Assembly: GCA_051001995.1 (NCBI GenBank)
Contig: JBPCMT010000031.1
Span: 1-20,175 of the forward strand
DNA: 20,175 nucleotides
Origin: CAWEHQ01 sp051001995
GTDB lineage: Bacteria; Actinomycetota; Thermoleophilia; Solirubrobacterales; Thermoleophilaceae
Reading direction: 5' to 3'
Shown: positions 1 to 7,832 of the stretch, piece by piece
How the letters are laid out: each line of letters begins with the position of its first letter
How positions within the stretch are numbered: the stretch's first letter is position 1
The notes under the pieces: model-generated
What the model saw: only the letters and a program-made list of their open reading frames with translations
The model's database searches: none
What the model was told of the DNA's origin: nothing
Program-made: the position numbers and the translations under genes

Positions 1-469
<469 letters not shown>

Positions 470-473
<4 letters not shown>

Positions 474-826
474 CTCCACTCGAGCGCCCCCCGTCTCCAG
501 ACGAACGCGAGCGCGACCAGCAGCAGCGCGATGAAGATGCCCGTCTCGACGAGCGCGAACACTCCGAACGCCTCGAGCTGCACGGCGACCGGGTAGAGGA
601 AGACGACCTCGATGTCGAAGAGGATGAAGAGCATCGCGATCAGGTAGAAGGAGATCCCGAAGCGGAAGTTCCGGGTGACCTCCGACGGCAACCCGCACTC
701 GTACGGCTCGCGCTTGACCTTGCTCGGGCGCTTGGGGCCGAGGGCCGCGTTGAGCATCGTGAAGGCGATGCCCACGCCCAGCCCGAGGAGCACGAAGACG
801 AGCACGGGCAAGTAGCTCTTCAGCAT
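470..826 (-). CDS. nuoA: NADH-quinone oxidoreductase subunit A
   Basis: This is a small membrane subunit of complex I at the junction between the membrane arm and the quinone site. The 118 residues match the usual family length. There are three hydrophobic helices (about 4-26, 60-80 and 88-110), and the conserved loop KREPYECGLPSE carries the quinone-channel cysteine. RFGISFYLIAMLFILFDIE is the canonical second-helix block with its buried acidic residues. The gene is first in the visible nuo string, and its stop overlaps the proposed nuoB start, which suggests translational coupling. The upstream 82-bp gap separates it from a divergent membrane protein gene, so the nuo promoter probably lies there. 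Confidence 0.96.
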
Positions 827-835
827 CCGGACCGG

Positions 836-857
836 GTTATAAACGACTTTGTGTCAA
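836..857 (-). promoter_or_regulatory. Possible promoter elements upstream of nuoA
   Basis: Reading leftward, the minus strand has a perfect TTGACA (857-852) and a TATAAC (841-836) upstream of nuoA. They are only 10 bp apart, so they cannot be the -35 and -10 of one ordinary promoter. One of them probably pairs with a poorer partner. The gap is also the promoter region of the divergent gene at 909. Confidence 0.25.
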
Positions 858-908
858 GTTGCTACATAGTGCGAAAGGGCGCTTTCTGATGCGGCGCAGA
901 GCGGTTTC

Positions 909-1349
909 GTGACCGGCGTCCACGTCGCGCTCGGGATCGCCGTGATCGCCGCCAACGCGCTGGCCGGAGCGTGGGGCGGGGTCGCCTGGCTTCGTCGCGA
1001 GCCGTCGATCGCCTTCTGGTACCTGCTGCGCGCGGCGCAGGTGATCGTCGTGGCGCAGGTGGCCGTCGGCCTGGCGCTGATCCTGACCGGGCGCGAGGCG
1101 CCCGACGAGCTTCACTTCATCTACGGGATCGCCCCGCTCGTGGTGTCGCTCGTCAGCGAGGGGATGCGCGTGGGGGCGGCTCAGCGCGAGCTCGACGAGC
1201 TCGAGGACGGTCGCGACCTCGAGTCCCTGGAGCGCCCGGAGCAGGCGGCGATCGCCCGGCGCGTGGTGCGGCGGGAGATGGGGGTGATGACGGTCGGCGC
1301 GCTGCTGATCGTGACGCTCGCGCTGAGGGCGGCGTTCGGCACGTCGTAG
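909..1349 (+). CDS. Four-helix integral membrane protein of unknown function
   Basis: I do not recognise the family by name. The 146-residue product has hydrophobic stretches at about 4-28, 38-61, 66-86 and 126-143. A charged, Glu/Arg-rich cytoplasmic-type segment (about 87-123) lies before the last helix. The third helix begins with LHFIYG, and this His/Tyr pair at the membrane edge could be functional. Start is a GTG with only a weak GAGCGG upstream. It diverges from the nuo genes and is followed tail-to-tail by the flavin reductase-like gene. Coding is supported by the coherent helix pattern and by a length that fills the gap between neighbours. Confidence 0.7.
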   Translation: MTGVHVALGIAVIAANALAGAWGGVAWLRREPSIAFWYLLRAAQVIVVAQVAVGLALILTGREAPDELHFIYGIAPLVVSLVSEGMRVGAAQRELDELEDGRDLESLERPEQAAIARRVVRREMGVMTVGALLIVTLALRAAFGTS

Positions 1350-1378
1350 GGCGGTGGTTTCGGCGCGCCTCTCCCGCG

Positions 1379-1927
1379 CTACTCCGACAGCGTGTGGTAG
1401 GAGCCGCGGAAGTAGACGAGCGGCCCGCCGCCCGGCGCCCCGACGCGTTCGACCTCGGCGATCCCGATCACGTGGTCGCCGCCCGGGGCGAGCTCGCGAA
1501 GCCTCCCGGTCAGCCAGGACACCACGCCGTCGAGGACGGGCACACCGTCGACGTGCGTGTGCGCCACGCCGGCGAACTTGTCCCGCTCGGGCTCCTTTCC
1601 GGCGAAGGTGGACGCCAGGCGCTGCTGGTCGCCAGCCAGCACGTTGACCGCGAGCCGGCGCGAGTGGCGGATGGCCTCGAGCGTCCGCGACCCGGTGTCG
1701 ATGCAGACGACCATCAGGAGCGGGTCGAGCGACAGCGAGCAGACGGCGTTCGCCGTCAGGCCGGCGGGACCCCGCATCCCCTCGCTGGTGACGACCGTCA
1801 CTCCGCTCGCAAAGTGCCCGATGGCGGCTCGGTAGTCGGCGATGGCGGGTGTGCGATCGATGCCAAGTGGGTATAGCAGTGCCGTGGGCGCCCGGGAGAC
1901 GGGACGATCCAGGCCGCAGGGGGTCAC
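1379..1927 (-). CDS. Flavin reductase-like, FMN-binding split-barrel protein
   Basis: Proteins of this family (HpaC/RutF-like) reduce free FMN or FAD with NAD(P)H, often to supply a partner monooxygenase. The sequence shows the expected order of blocks: ADYRAAIGHFASGVTVVTS near the N-terminus, the flavin-contacting TANAVCSLSLDPLLMVVCID, then LAVNVLAGDQQRLASTFAG, and GGDHVIGIAEVERV near the end. The frame stays open to 2113, but that part overlaps the oppositely oriented kinase gene and has no family similarity. I choose the GTG at 1927, giving 182 residues. The family normally starts close to ADYR, and no ATG, GTG or TTG sits nearer, so the start is uncertain. No monooxygenase partner lies in this window. 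Confidence 0.85.
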   Translation of the reverse strand: MTPCGLDRPVSRAPTALLYPLGIDRTPAIADYRAAIGHFASGVTVVTSEGMRGPAGLTANAVCSLSLDPLLMVVCIDTGSRTLEAIRHSRRLAVNVLAGDQQRLASTFAGKEPERDKFAGVAHTHVDGVPVLDGVVSWLTGRLRELAPGGDHVIGIAEVERVGAPGGGPLVYFRGSYHTLSE

Positions 1928-1934
1928 CGAACCG

Positions 1935-2354
1935 ATGATGCTGGTGCTTGAAGGGACACGCTTCGAGGAGCGGGACATCTCACTGCCCGCGGACCTCTCG
2001 CGCCTGCTCGAGGCGCGGCGGTTCATCATGCGCGCGGCGGCCGACTTTGGCTTCGACGAAGCCGTCCAGGCGCAGATCAAGCTCGCCGCCAACGAGGCGG
2101 TCGCAAACGCCATGGAGCACGGCTCGCCGGCGCCCCAGAGCGAGATCGCCGTGCGGGCGGTCGAGGAGGAGGCGGGGTCGCTCGTGATCTACGTCCGGGA
2201 CGGGGGAAGCTTCGTCCCACGCACGCAGCACGAGGGGGCGATGCCGGAACGCGGTCGGGGGCTGGCATTCATGGACCTGCTGATGGACGAGGTCGACGTG
2301 CGCCCGGGCGAGGGCGGCACCGAGGTGCGGCTCGTCAAGCGCCTCGCTGCCTGA
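1935..2354 (+). CDS. RsbW/SpoIIAB-like anti-sigma factor serine kinase
   Basis: This is a GHKL-type ATP-binding protein of the HATPase_c_2 group. Such proteins hold an alternative sigma factor inactive or phosphorylate an anti-anti-sigma partner. The ATP lid elements are present in order: the N box LAANEAVANAMEHG at about residues 49-62, a G1-type VRDGGSF at about 90-96, and the G2 block GRGLAFMDLLMDEVDV at about 110-125. Total length is 139 residues, which is normal. I start at ATG 1935, behind an AGGGGGT; the frame is open further upstream but would run into the divergent flavin reductase gene. No sigma factor or anti-anti-sigma gene is adjacent, so its target is unknown. Confidence 0.85.
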   Translation: MMLVLEGTRFEERDISLPADLSRLLEARRFIMRAAADFGFDEAVQAQIKLAANEAVANAMEHGSPAPQSEIAVRAVEEEAGSLVIYVRDGGSFVPRTQHEGAMPERGRGLAFMDLLMDEVDVRPGEGGTEVRLVKRLAA

Positions 2355-2537
2355 GCGCGGCCGCTTCCCTCGCTTGGGGAAAGGCTCCGGCGCCGACCCT
2401 TGTCGCCGCCGATGAGACGACCGCCGTGCACGCAGGGCGCGCGGGGCAGGTCGTCGTGGCCGGCGCCGGAGCGAGCCTCTACGTTCGCTGGGGCGCCGGG
2501 GAATCCTGCCCGCGGCGCGCGCTCGCAGTCTTTGCCC

Positions 2538-2957
2538 CTAGCGGACCTCCAGCTCGCCCACCATCCCGAGCTCCTCGTGGTCGGCGACCGTGCACACCAT
2601 CCGGTAGGCCCCGGGCGCCAGGTCCACGCTCGCCGAGCGCTGATCGCCTCCCGCGAAGGTCGGGGTCCCACCGACCTCGTCCGGTCCGTCGAACAGCCTC
2701 AGGTTGTGGGCGATCGCGCCCTGGTTGTCCAGCACGAGCTCGACCGGCGCGCCGCCGCCCTCGACGACCACCGAGGACGGGTCGAAGCGGTACTCGTCGG
2801 CCACGACCTCCACAGGATCGGCGGCGCCGACGGTCACCGCCGGGCCGGCCTCCGGCTCCTCGCCGCCGCAGGCCGCGAGGGTCGCTGCCGACAGGGCAGC
2901 GACCAGCATCGCCGACAGGACGCCGGCGGCCCGGCTCGAGCTGCGAGTTGCGTGCAT
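2538..2957 (-). CDS. Cupredoxin-domain lipoprotein (type I copper protein)
   Basis: This is a secreted, membrane-anchored small copper protein likely to carry electrons outside the membrane. The 139 residues begin with a basic stretch and a hydrophobic segment ending in the lipobox LAAC (Cys about 30), so the mature protein should be lipidated. The rest is a plastocyanin-like domain with the blue-copper ligands in their usual order: His in AHNLR, then Cys, His and Met in VCTVADHEELGM. I use ATG 2957 because it places the signal peptide correctly; the 16-residue extension upstream would overlap the divergent cytochrome gene. It is head-to-head with that cytochrome c gene, 25 bp apart, which suggests they are expressed as alternatives or partners in electron transfer. 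Confidence 0.85.
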   Translation of the reverse strand: MHATRSSSRAAGVLSAMLVAALSAATLAACGGEEPEAGPAVTVGAADPVEVVADEYRFDPSSVVVEGGGAPVELVLDNQGAIAHNLRLFDGPDEVGGTPTFAGGDQRSASVDLAPGAYRMVCTVADHEELGMVGELEVR

Positions 2958-2966
2958 CCGGCGGCG

Positions 2967-2973
2967 GATAATA
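2967..2973. promoter_or_regulatory. Overlapping divergent -10 elements between cupredoxin and cytochrome c genes
   Basis: The 25-bp gap contains GATAATA. Rightward it offers a GATAAT -10 (2967-2972), with GTG 2983 about 11 bases downstream. Leftward the same bases give TATTAT (2973-2968), with ATG 2957 about 11 bases downstream. Both genes would then have leaderless transcripts, and one polymerase would block the other. No good -35 is visible on either side. Confidence 0.45.
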
Positions 2974-2982
2974 TGCCCGGCC

Positions 2983-3357
2983 GTGTCCCGCCCGACCGCA
3001 CGCATCGTGGCTGCCGCGGCGGGGCTCGCGCTGCTCGCGGCCGGGTGCGGTGAGGAGATCCAGCTCGCCCAGGACGACCCGCTCCACGACGGCGCCGTGC
3101 TGTTTCAGGAGCGCTGCAGCGGTTGCCACACACTCGACGCCGCGGGGTCGAGCGGGTCGAAGCCGGAGGACGAGGTGGAGGGCGGCGAGCGCACCAACGG
3201 GCCGAACTTCAACGTGCGCGAGGTGACCGCGGACGATGCCATCTACGCGATCCGCAACGGCGGCTTCTCCGGGGCGATCATGCCGGCGAACATCGTCGTC
3301 GGCGAGGATGCGCAGGTTGTCGCCGACTTCCTCGCCGAGTACGCCGGCGGTGACTGA
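2983..3357 (+). CDS. Class I cytochrome c lipoprotein
   Basis: This is a small c-type cytochrome anchored outside the membrane. The 124 residues start with a short signal peptide and a lipobox LAAGC with the lipidated Cys at 22. The haem-binding CSGCH is at residues 45-49 and the likely axial methionine at 100 in AIMPAN, followed by the usual C-terminal helix VVADFLAEY. An acidic loop (about 55-70) lies between haem site and methionine. Start is GTG 2983; the frame extends far upstream but only as an antisense shadow of the cupredoxin gene. It probably works with the respiratory chain, perhaps exchanging electrons with the divergent cupredoxin. Confidence 0.88.
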   Translation: MSRPTARIVAAAAGLALLAAGCGEEIQLAQDDPLHDGAVLFQERCSGCHTLDAAGSSGSKPEDEVEGGERTNGPNFNVREVTADDAIYAIRNGGFSGAIMPANIVVGEDAQVVADFLAEYAGGD

Positions 3358-3406
3358 CGCGCGCCTCGGCGGCGAAGCCGGCGGCTGAGACGGCGAGGAC
3401 CGGGCC

Positions 3407-4648
3407 GTCCTCGACCTGAAGCTGATCCGCCGCGAGCCGGACCGGGTCCGGGCCGCGCTCGCGCGCCGCGGGTCGGCCGATCGGATCGACGAGCTGCTCG
3501 CGCTCGACGCCCGCCGCCGCGAGCTGCTGCCGGAGCTCGAGGGCCTGCGCGCGCGTCAGAACGAGGCGAGCGAGGCGATCGGGGCCGCCAAGCGCTCGGG
3601 TGACGACGCCGCCGAGCCGATCGCCGCGATGCGCGAGGTGGCCGCGCGCGTGAAGGAGATGCAGGCTGAGGTGGCGACCGCCGAGGAGCGGATTCGCGCC
3701 GTGCTCGCGACCGTGCCGAACGTCCCCGAGAATGGCGCCCCGCCGGAGGACGCGGTGCTCCGCGAGTGGGGCGAGGCGGGCCGCTCGGGCGCCGATCACC
3801 TCGAGCTCCTCGGCGACCTGATCGACATGGAGGCGGGCTCGCGGGTGGCCGGCGCCCGCTTCGCCTACCTCAAGGGTCCGCTCGTGCTGCTCGAGCTGGC
3901 GCTCGTGCGCTGGGCGATCGAGGAGGTCTCGGCGCACGGGTTCACGCCGGTGATCCCGCCCGTCCTCGTGCGCGAGGAAGCGCTCTTTGGCACCGGCTTC
4001 CTCCCCGACACCGAGCAGCAGATCTACGGCGTGCCCGACGACGACCTCTACCTGGTCGGCACCTCGGAGGTGCCGCTGGCGGCGCTGCACGCCGGCGAGA
4101 TCGTGGAGGGCGACCGCCTCCCGCTGCGCTACGCCGGCTTCTCCTCGTGCTTCCGGCGGGAGGCCGGCGCCGCCGGCAAGGACACGCGCGGCATCTTTCG
4201 CGTGCACCAGTTCGACAAGGTCGAGATGTTCGCGTTCGTCGAGCCCGAGCAGTCGACGGGCGAGCACGAGCGCCTGCTCGCGATCGAGGAGCGGCTGCTC
4301 CAGGCGCTCGAGATCCCCTACCGGGTGGTGGACATCGCGGCGTCGGACCTCGGCGCGTCGGCCGCGCGCAAGTACGACCTCGAGGCGTGGCTGCCGGGCC
4401 AGGAGCGCTTCCGCGAGCTCACCTCGTGCTCGAACACGACCGACTACCAGGCGCGCCGGCTCGACGTCCGCTCGCGCGCCGAGGGCGGCGGACCGCGCCA
4501 CCTGCACACGCTCAACGGCACGGCGGTTGCCGTCGGGCGGACGATCATCGCGCTGGTCGAGAACCACGCGCACGCGGACGGGACCATCGAGGTGCCCGAG
4601 GTGCTCCGGGGCTTCGGGGCGCCGGAGGTGATCGAGCCGGGTGCCTGA
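3407..4648 (+). CDS. serS: Seryl-tRNA synthetase
   Basis: This enzyme charges tRNA-Ser with serine in the cytoplasm. The product has the N-terminal antiparallel coiled coil (about 25-105) that grips the long arm of tRNA-Ser. The class II core follows, with TSEVPLAALH, the motif 2 region FRREAGAAGKDTRGIFRVHQF, ELTSCSN and the motif 3 block LNGTAVAVGRTIIALVEN. The family normally begins MLDLKLIR; here the same place reads VLDLKLIR with the first codon GTC at 3407. No ATG, GTG or TTG exists in frame between the stop at 3386 and 3629. A GCGAGGA ribosome site lies 8 bases before 3407. I therefore annotate from 3407 and flag the start. About 413 residues is normal length. Fittingly, a tRNA-Ser gene follows. 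Confidence 0.93.
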   Translation, partial: VLDLKLIRREPDRVRAALARRGSADRIDELLALDARRRELLPELEGLRARQNEASEAIGAAKRSGDDAAEPIAAMREVAARVKEMQAEVATAEERIRAVLATVPNVPENGAPPEDAVLREWGEAGRSGADHLELLGDLIDMEAGSRVAGARFAYLKGPLVLLELALVRWAIEEVSAHGFTPVIPPVLVREEALFGTGFLPDTEQQIYGVPDDDLYLVGTSEVPLAALHAGEIVEGDRLPLRYAGFSSCFRREAGAAGKDTRGIFRVHQFDKVEMFAFVEPEQSTGEHERLLAIEERLLQALEIPYRVVDIAASDLGASAARKYDLEAWLPGQERFRELTSCSNTTDYQARRLDVRSRAEGGGPRHLHTLNGTAVAVGRTIIALVENHAHADGTIEVPEVLRGFGAPEVIEPGA

Positions 4649-4672
4649 TCCGCTCTAACCTGACCGCGTCGC

Positions 4673-4762
4673 GGAGGGGTGGCAGAGCGGTCGAATGCGG
4701 CGGTCTTGAAAATCGCTGGCCGGGGTCCACCCGGCCCGGGGGTTCGAATCCCTCCCCCTCCG
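4673..4762 (+). tRNA. tRNA-Ser (anticodon TGA)
   Basis: This 90-nt gene has a perfect 7-bp acceptor stem (GGAGGGG with CCCCTCC) and discriminator G. The anticodon loop CTTGAAA carries TGA. A long variable arm (about 4714-4735) is the class II feature required for tRNA-Ser, and the T arm has a TTCGAAT loop. No CCA is encoded. It lies 24 bp after serS. Confidence 0.95.
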
Positions 4763-4770
4763 CTCTCACC

Positions 4771-5274
4771 GTGACCTGGTACGAAGCCAACCGCCCGGCA
4801 CGAGTCGCCGCGACCGCCGCGGTCGTTCTCCTGATCGCCGCTCCCGGCTGCGGCGGCGATGACGGGGAGACTGACGCCGCCGCACTCGAGGCCGACCGCG
4901 TCCAGGAGGCGTACGTCGACGACGTGCGCGCTGCGATCGGCCCGGTTGCGTCCCAGTCCCAGCAGCTGATCGCGCAGGTTCGCCAGGCGCGCTCGATCGG
5001 CGACCTTTCGCGGCCGCTGGACGAGGCGGAGGAGGGCTACCGGACGGCCATGCGGGAGCTCGAGGAAATCGCTCCCCCCGCGGACGCGGCAGAGCTGCAC
5101 GAGCGGCTCGTCGAGACCCAGCGGCAGATCGCCGATGCGACGAAGGAGGCGGAGCGGGCCGCCGCGGAGGACGACCGCGACGGACTCGACGAGTTCAGCG
5201 AGGCCGGCGACCGGTATGCGCGGCGATCACGCGCGCTCTCCGAGCGGTTCTCGGAGCTCGGCTACGAGTTCTGA
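4771..5274 (+). CDS. Coiled-coil lipoprotein of unknown function
   Basis: I do not recognise a family. The 167-residue product starts at GTG 4771, right after the tRNA-Ser gene. It has a hydrophobic signal segment and a lipobox-like IAAPGC followed by GGDD, typical of an exported lipoprotein. The mature part is Ala/Glu/Arg-rich and strongly helical, with long heptad-like stretches (about 45-160), so it is probably a helical bundle on the cell surface. Its last 13 bases overlap the end of the oppositely oriented small acidic protein gene. The upstream extension of this frame is a shadow of serS. Confidence 0.75.
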   Translation: MTWYEANRPARVAATAAVVLLIAAPGCGGDDGETDAAALEADRVQEAYVDDVRAAIGPVASQSQQLIAQVRQARSIGDLSRPLDEAEEGYRTAMRELEEIAPPADAAELHERLVETQRQIADATKEAERAAAEDDRDGLDEFSEAGDRYARRSRALSERFSELGYEF

Positions 5275-5555
5275 GCCGGCGGCGAGTCGTCGTCGGCGGC
5301 CGAATCGTCCGCCGCGTCCGAGTTGTCCTCCGCCCCCTCCGTCTCGTCCTCGGGGACGTCCGACCCGAGCGACTCCTCCGTCTGGGCGCCCGGGACCGCG
5401 TCCTCCTGCTGCTTGGACTCCCAATCGCTCCTCACTCCTCGCACGTCCTTGCCGAGCTGACTCGAGCGCTCCTCCATGCGCTCCGCCTCTCGCTCCATGC
5501 GGTCGGCCTGTTCGCCGGCCCCCTGGTCGTCGTCCCGTGCGTTTCGCTCGTCCAT
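5262..5555 (-). CDS. Small acidic hydrophilic protein
   Basis: The 97-residue product begins MDERNARDDDQ. It is rich in Glu, Asp, Gln and Arg in its first half and becomes almost purely acidic with Ser/Ala toward the end (EDETEGAEDNSD and following). It has no cysteine and no membrane segment, and it is probably largely disordered. ATG 5555 is preceded by a good GGGAGA ribosome site at proper spacing, which favours it over the longer frame. It overlaps tail-to-tail with the lipoprotein gene. Such proteins are common as stress-related or packing proteins in dry-tolerant actinobacteria, but no function can be assigned here. Confidence 0.6.
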   Translation of the reverse strand: MDERNARDDDQGAGEQADRMEREAERMEERSSQLGKDVRGVRSDWESKQQEDAVPGAQTEESLGSDVPEDETEGAEDNSDAADDSAADDDSPPAQNS

Positions 5556-5620
5556 CGTTCTCCCGTGGTCGCTCGCTTGCGAGCCGTACCCTCGCACGCA
5601 CGCGCGTTAACGTGGGTCCC

Positions 5621-5863
5621 GTGGAGGATCCGACGACCGAAGAGCTGCGCATCGTCCAGAAGCACCGCGAGGACGAGGAGCGCGAGCGTGCCGGCGAGCC
5701 GGGCGTGGAGGGCGATAAGCACGGTCGCCGAGCCGAGCGCGCGGAGTACCTGCGCGAGAAGCTCGAGGAGCGCGCTCGGGCCGAGGAGGAGGCCGCGGCC
5801 GCGGATCGCGAGCCGGGCGAGGGCGGCGACGCGCCGACGGACGCACGCACCGAGGATGCCTAG
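5621..5863 (+). CDS. Small highly charged helical protein
   Basis: The 80-residue product starts at GTG 5621 with VEDPTTEELRIVQKHRED. It is dominated by Glu, Arg and Ala, predicting one long helix (about 5-60) and a disordered acidic tail. I know no function. The ribosome site is weak, so the start is uncertain. It sits divergent from the small acidic protein gene and 15 bp before the next tRNA-Ser. Confidence 0.5.
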   Translation: MEDPTTEELRIVQKHREDEERERAGEPGVEGDKHGRRAERAEYLREKLEERARAEEEAAAADREPGEGGDAPTDARTEDA

Positions 5864-5878
5864 AATCGGCGACGCGCT

Positions 5879-5967
5879 GGAGAGGTGGCCGAGCGGCTGA
5901 AGGCACTCGCCTGCTAAGCGAGTAGGGGGCTCACGCTCTCTCGCGGGTTCGAATCCCGCCCTCTCCG
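5879..5967 (+). tRNA. tRNA-Ser (anticodon GCT)
   Basis: The acceptor stem GGAGAGG pairs fully with CCTCTCC, with discriminator G. The anticodon loop CTGCTAA carries GCT, and a long variable arm follows (about 5921-5942), as expected for tRNA-Ser. The T arm is GCGGG-TTCGAAT-CCCGC. No CCA is encoded. It is the second serine tRNA within 1.3 kb of serS. Confidence 0.95.
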
Positions 5968-6033
5968 CTGTAGCAGGGGCGAATTCCAACGCCGGGCTGC
6001 CTTGCCATCGGTATGCGATGGCAGGGCAGCTCA

Positions 6034-6936
6034 GTGGAGCAGAAGCTGGCGCGGATCGCCGAGGCGCAGCATGGAGTGGTCGCGCGCGCCCAGCTGCTGG
6101 CCGCCGGCATCTCGGCGGGCGAGATCGAGCGGCGCGTGCGAAAGGGCGCGCTCCTCCGCGAGCACCGGGGGGTCTATCGAGTAGGGCATCGGGCGCCCAG
6201 CCTGCACTCGCGCTACATGGCTGCCGTATGCGCGTGCGGCGAGGGATCGGTGCTCAGCGGCCCGGCGGCGGGACATCTCCTCGGACTCCTCAAGGGCTCG
6301 CCGCCCGCTCCGGAGGTGACGACGCCGACCTACCGGCGCATCGCCGGTGTTCGAACGCGACGGCCGCGACTGATCGACCGCCGCGATGTGACGACGCTTC
6401 ACCGCATACACGTCACCACGGTGGCGCGCACGCTCGTGGACCTCGCGCCCGTTCTGACGCTCGCGGAGCTCGCCCGTGCCTGCCACGAAGCGGGCGTTCG
6501 CTATGGCACCACCCCGGCACACGTCGAGGCCGTTCTCAAGCTACGCCCGAACTGCCCGGGCGCGGCGAAGCTGCGCCGTGTCATGCGCGGCGACGTTCAC
6601 GTCACTCTGAGCAAGCTCGAGCGGCGCTTCCTGGAGCTCCTGCGAGACGCGGGGCTCGCGCTGCCACAGACCAACTGGGTCGCCGGGGGACGGCGGGTCG
6701 ATTGCCGCTGGCCCGAGCACCGGCTGACCGTCGAGCTCGACAGCTACCGCTACCACCACTCGCACCACGCCTGGGAACAGGATCGCCGCCGCGAGCGCGA
6801 AGCCCGCGCCCGCGGCGACGAGTTCCGCCGCTACACGTACGGGGACGTCTTCGAGCGCCCGCGCCTGATGCTGCGCGAGCTGGATGCCCTGCTTCCGCGA
6901 CGCCGCCCTGCCCGGGTGTCGCGTCACGAGGCGTGA
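6034..6936 (+). CDS. AbiEi-like HTH plus DUF559/Vsr-type nuclease-fold protein
   Basis: The N-terminal part (about 1-60) reads LARIAEAQHGVVARAQLLAAG then GEIERRVRKGALLREHRGVYRVG, the winged-helix domain seen in AbiEi-type antitoxins. The C-terminal part (about 190-285) resembles DUF559 proteins of the restriction-endonuclease fold: VDCRWPEHRLTVELDSYRYH gives an acidic D...E-x-D arrangement, followed by a basic helix QDRRREREARA. Proteins with this layout are very common in actinobacteria, often many copies per genome, and their role is not settled. I take GTG 6034 because AGGG lies at good spacing before it; ATG 6013 is in frame but has no ribosome site. No AbiEii-type toxin is adjacent. Confidence 0.75.
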   Translation: MEQKLARIAEAQHGVVARAQLLAAGISAGEIERRVRKGALLREHRGVYRVGHRAPSLHSRYMAAVCACGEGSVLSGPAAGHLLGLLKGSPPAPEVTTPTYRRIAGVRTRRPRLIDRRDVTTLHRIHVTTVARTLVDLAPVLTLAELARACHEAGVRYGTTPAHVEAVLKLRPNCPGAAKLRRVMRGDVHVTLSKLERRFLELLRDAGLALPQTNWVAGGRRVDCRWPEHRLTVELDSYRYHHSHHAWEQDRRREREARARGDEFRRYTYGDVFERPRLMLRELDALLPRRRPARVSRHEA

Positions 6937-6952
6937 GCGACACGCGCATGAG

Positions 6953-6979
6953 AAGGCCCCCGCCACTAGCGGGGCCCTT
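6953..6979. terminator. Bidirectional hairpin terminator
   Basis: AAGGCCCCCGC and GCGGGGCCCTT form an 11-bp stem with one mismatch and a CACTA loop. Flanking A and T runs at the stem feet allow it to work on both strands. It sits between the converging AbiEi-like/DUF559 and VOC protein genes. Confidence 0.75.
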
Positions 6980-7018
6980 CGTGCACCATGGCGGGCCGGC
7001 GCGGAGGCCGGCGGGCCG

Positions 7019-7390
7019 CTACGACTCGGCCTTCACCACACCGATCAGGTGCCCCTCGGGATCGGCGAAGTGGCCGAGGACAGGGCCACCCGGGACCTCG
7101 TCGGGTCCCATCAGCCGCTTTCCGCCGAGGCTCTCGGCCTTCGCGAGCGCGGCCTCCACGTCCGGAACCTCGATGTAGAAGGTGACGTGTCCTTCGTAGC
7201 CCTCCGGGCCTACTCCCACGCCGCCGCCGATCCCCGCTCCTTCGGCGGTGGTGTTCCCGTCGCGCTGCACGATCCCGTAATTCATCGGGTTGCTCGCGTC
7301 GATCTCCCAACCGAACAGCTCTGAGTAGTAGCCGCGCAGCTTCTCCCCATCCCTGCCGATGACCTCGAAGTGGACTACCGGCTGTCCCAT
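7019..7390 (-). CDS. VOC-family (glyoxalase/dioxygenase-fold) protein
   Basis: The 123-residue product has the paired beta-alpha-beta-beta-beta modules of the vicinal oxygen chelate fold. The first starts PVVHFEVIGRDGEKLRGYYSELFGWEID and the second GHVTFYIEVPDVEAALAKAESLGG. It ends in GHFADPEGHLIGVV, where family members often place a metal-binding Glu or His. Members include glyoxalase I, bleomycin-binding proteins and many uncharacterised enzymes, so the substrate is unknown. ATG 7390 is chosen because AAGGAGAG lies just upstream; the longer frame adds nine residues made of the ribosome-site region. It converges on the terminator at 6953 and is divergent from the tRNA-Arg used as integration site. 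Confidence 0.88.
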   Translation of the reverse strand: MGQPVVHFEVIGRDGEKLRGYYSELFGWEIDASNPMNYGIVQRDGNTTAEGAGIGGGVGVGPEGYEGHVTFYIEVPDVEAALAKAESLGGKRLMGPDEVPGGPVLGHFADPEGHLIGVVKAES

Positions 7391-7530
7391 GCGTCTCTCC
7401 TTTCCGCGCCGGCGCACCGGCGCCTCGTGACGACAACCTACCCCTGAGACCGCGGCTCGGTCAGAGACTCATCGCTCGACGCCCGGCGGCGATCGCTGCC
7501 TCGTGTGCGCCGCTACCCTCTGCCACGCAC

Positions 7531-7607
<77 letters not shown>

Positions 7608-7614
7608 CACGGAA

Positions 7615-7637
7615 GCCCCGCTACGGCGGGGTTTTCT
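7615..7637 (+). terminator. Intrinsic terminator after tRNA-Arg
   Basis: CCCCGC-TACG-GCGGGG forms a 6-bp GC stem closed by a UACG tetraloop, followed by TTTTCT. It lies just inside the element, so the element supplies the terminator for the restored tRNA gene. Confidence 0.9.
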
Positions 7638-7669
7638 CGTGAAGGGACGTGTTCGGCAGTTCTGGGCCG

Positions 7670-7687
7670 CGCCCTTATTCCGCCCTT
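7670..7687. repeat. Paired CGCCCTT heptamers, left end; rest of the 7605-7905 gap
   Basis: CGCCCTT occurs at 7670-7676 and 7681-7687, with starts 11 bp apart. A related GACCGCCCTA is at 7825-7834. The same pair occurs near the right end (17778) and before the integrase operon (14754). They are candidate arm-type binding sites for the integrase or its accessory protein. The rest of the 301-bp gap 7605-7905 holds the tRNA terminator, a small hairpin CGGTC-TAATC-GACCG (about 7766-7780) and the structured leader at 7833, but no convincing gene. Confidence 0.55.
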
Positions 7688-7832
7688 GTGCGCTCGGATC
7701 GCGAACGGGACGCCCGCGGAGCGACCCGGCGCTTCGAAGGCTTCCGCGGTATTCTTTAGGCGCGGTCTAATCGACCGTCGCGGTGGACGCCACAGCGTCT
7801 CGTGCGACCCGCGGCGCTAGTCGCGACCGCCC

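Noticed and set aside
2355..2537. Open plus-strand frame between the kinase and cupredoxin genes
   Set aside because: It looks mildly protein-like for about 50 residues but has no suitable start and continues as an antisense shadow of the cupredoxin gene. I see only a weak TTCCC/GGGAA hairpin just after the kinase stop.
3278..4573. 431-codon open frame on the minus strand
   Set aside because: It is antisense to serS, whose motifs are unmistakable. The predicted protein is Arg/Leu/Glu-rich and low in complexity, as expected of a shadow in GC-rich DNA.
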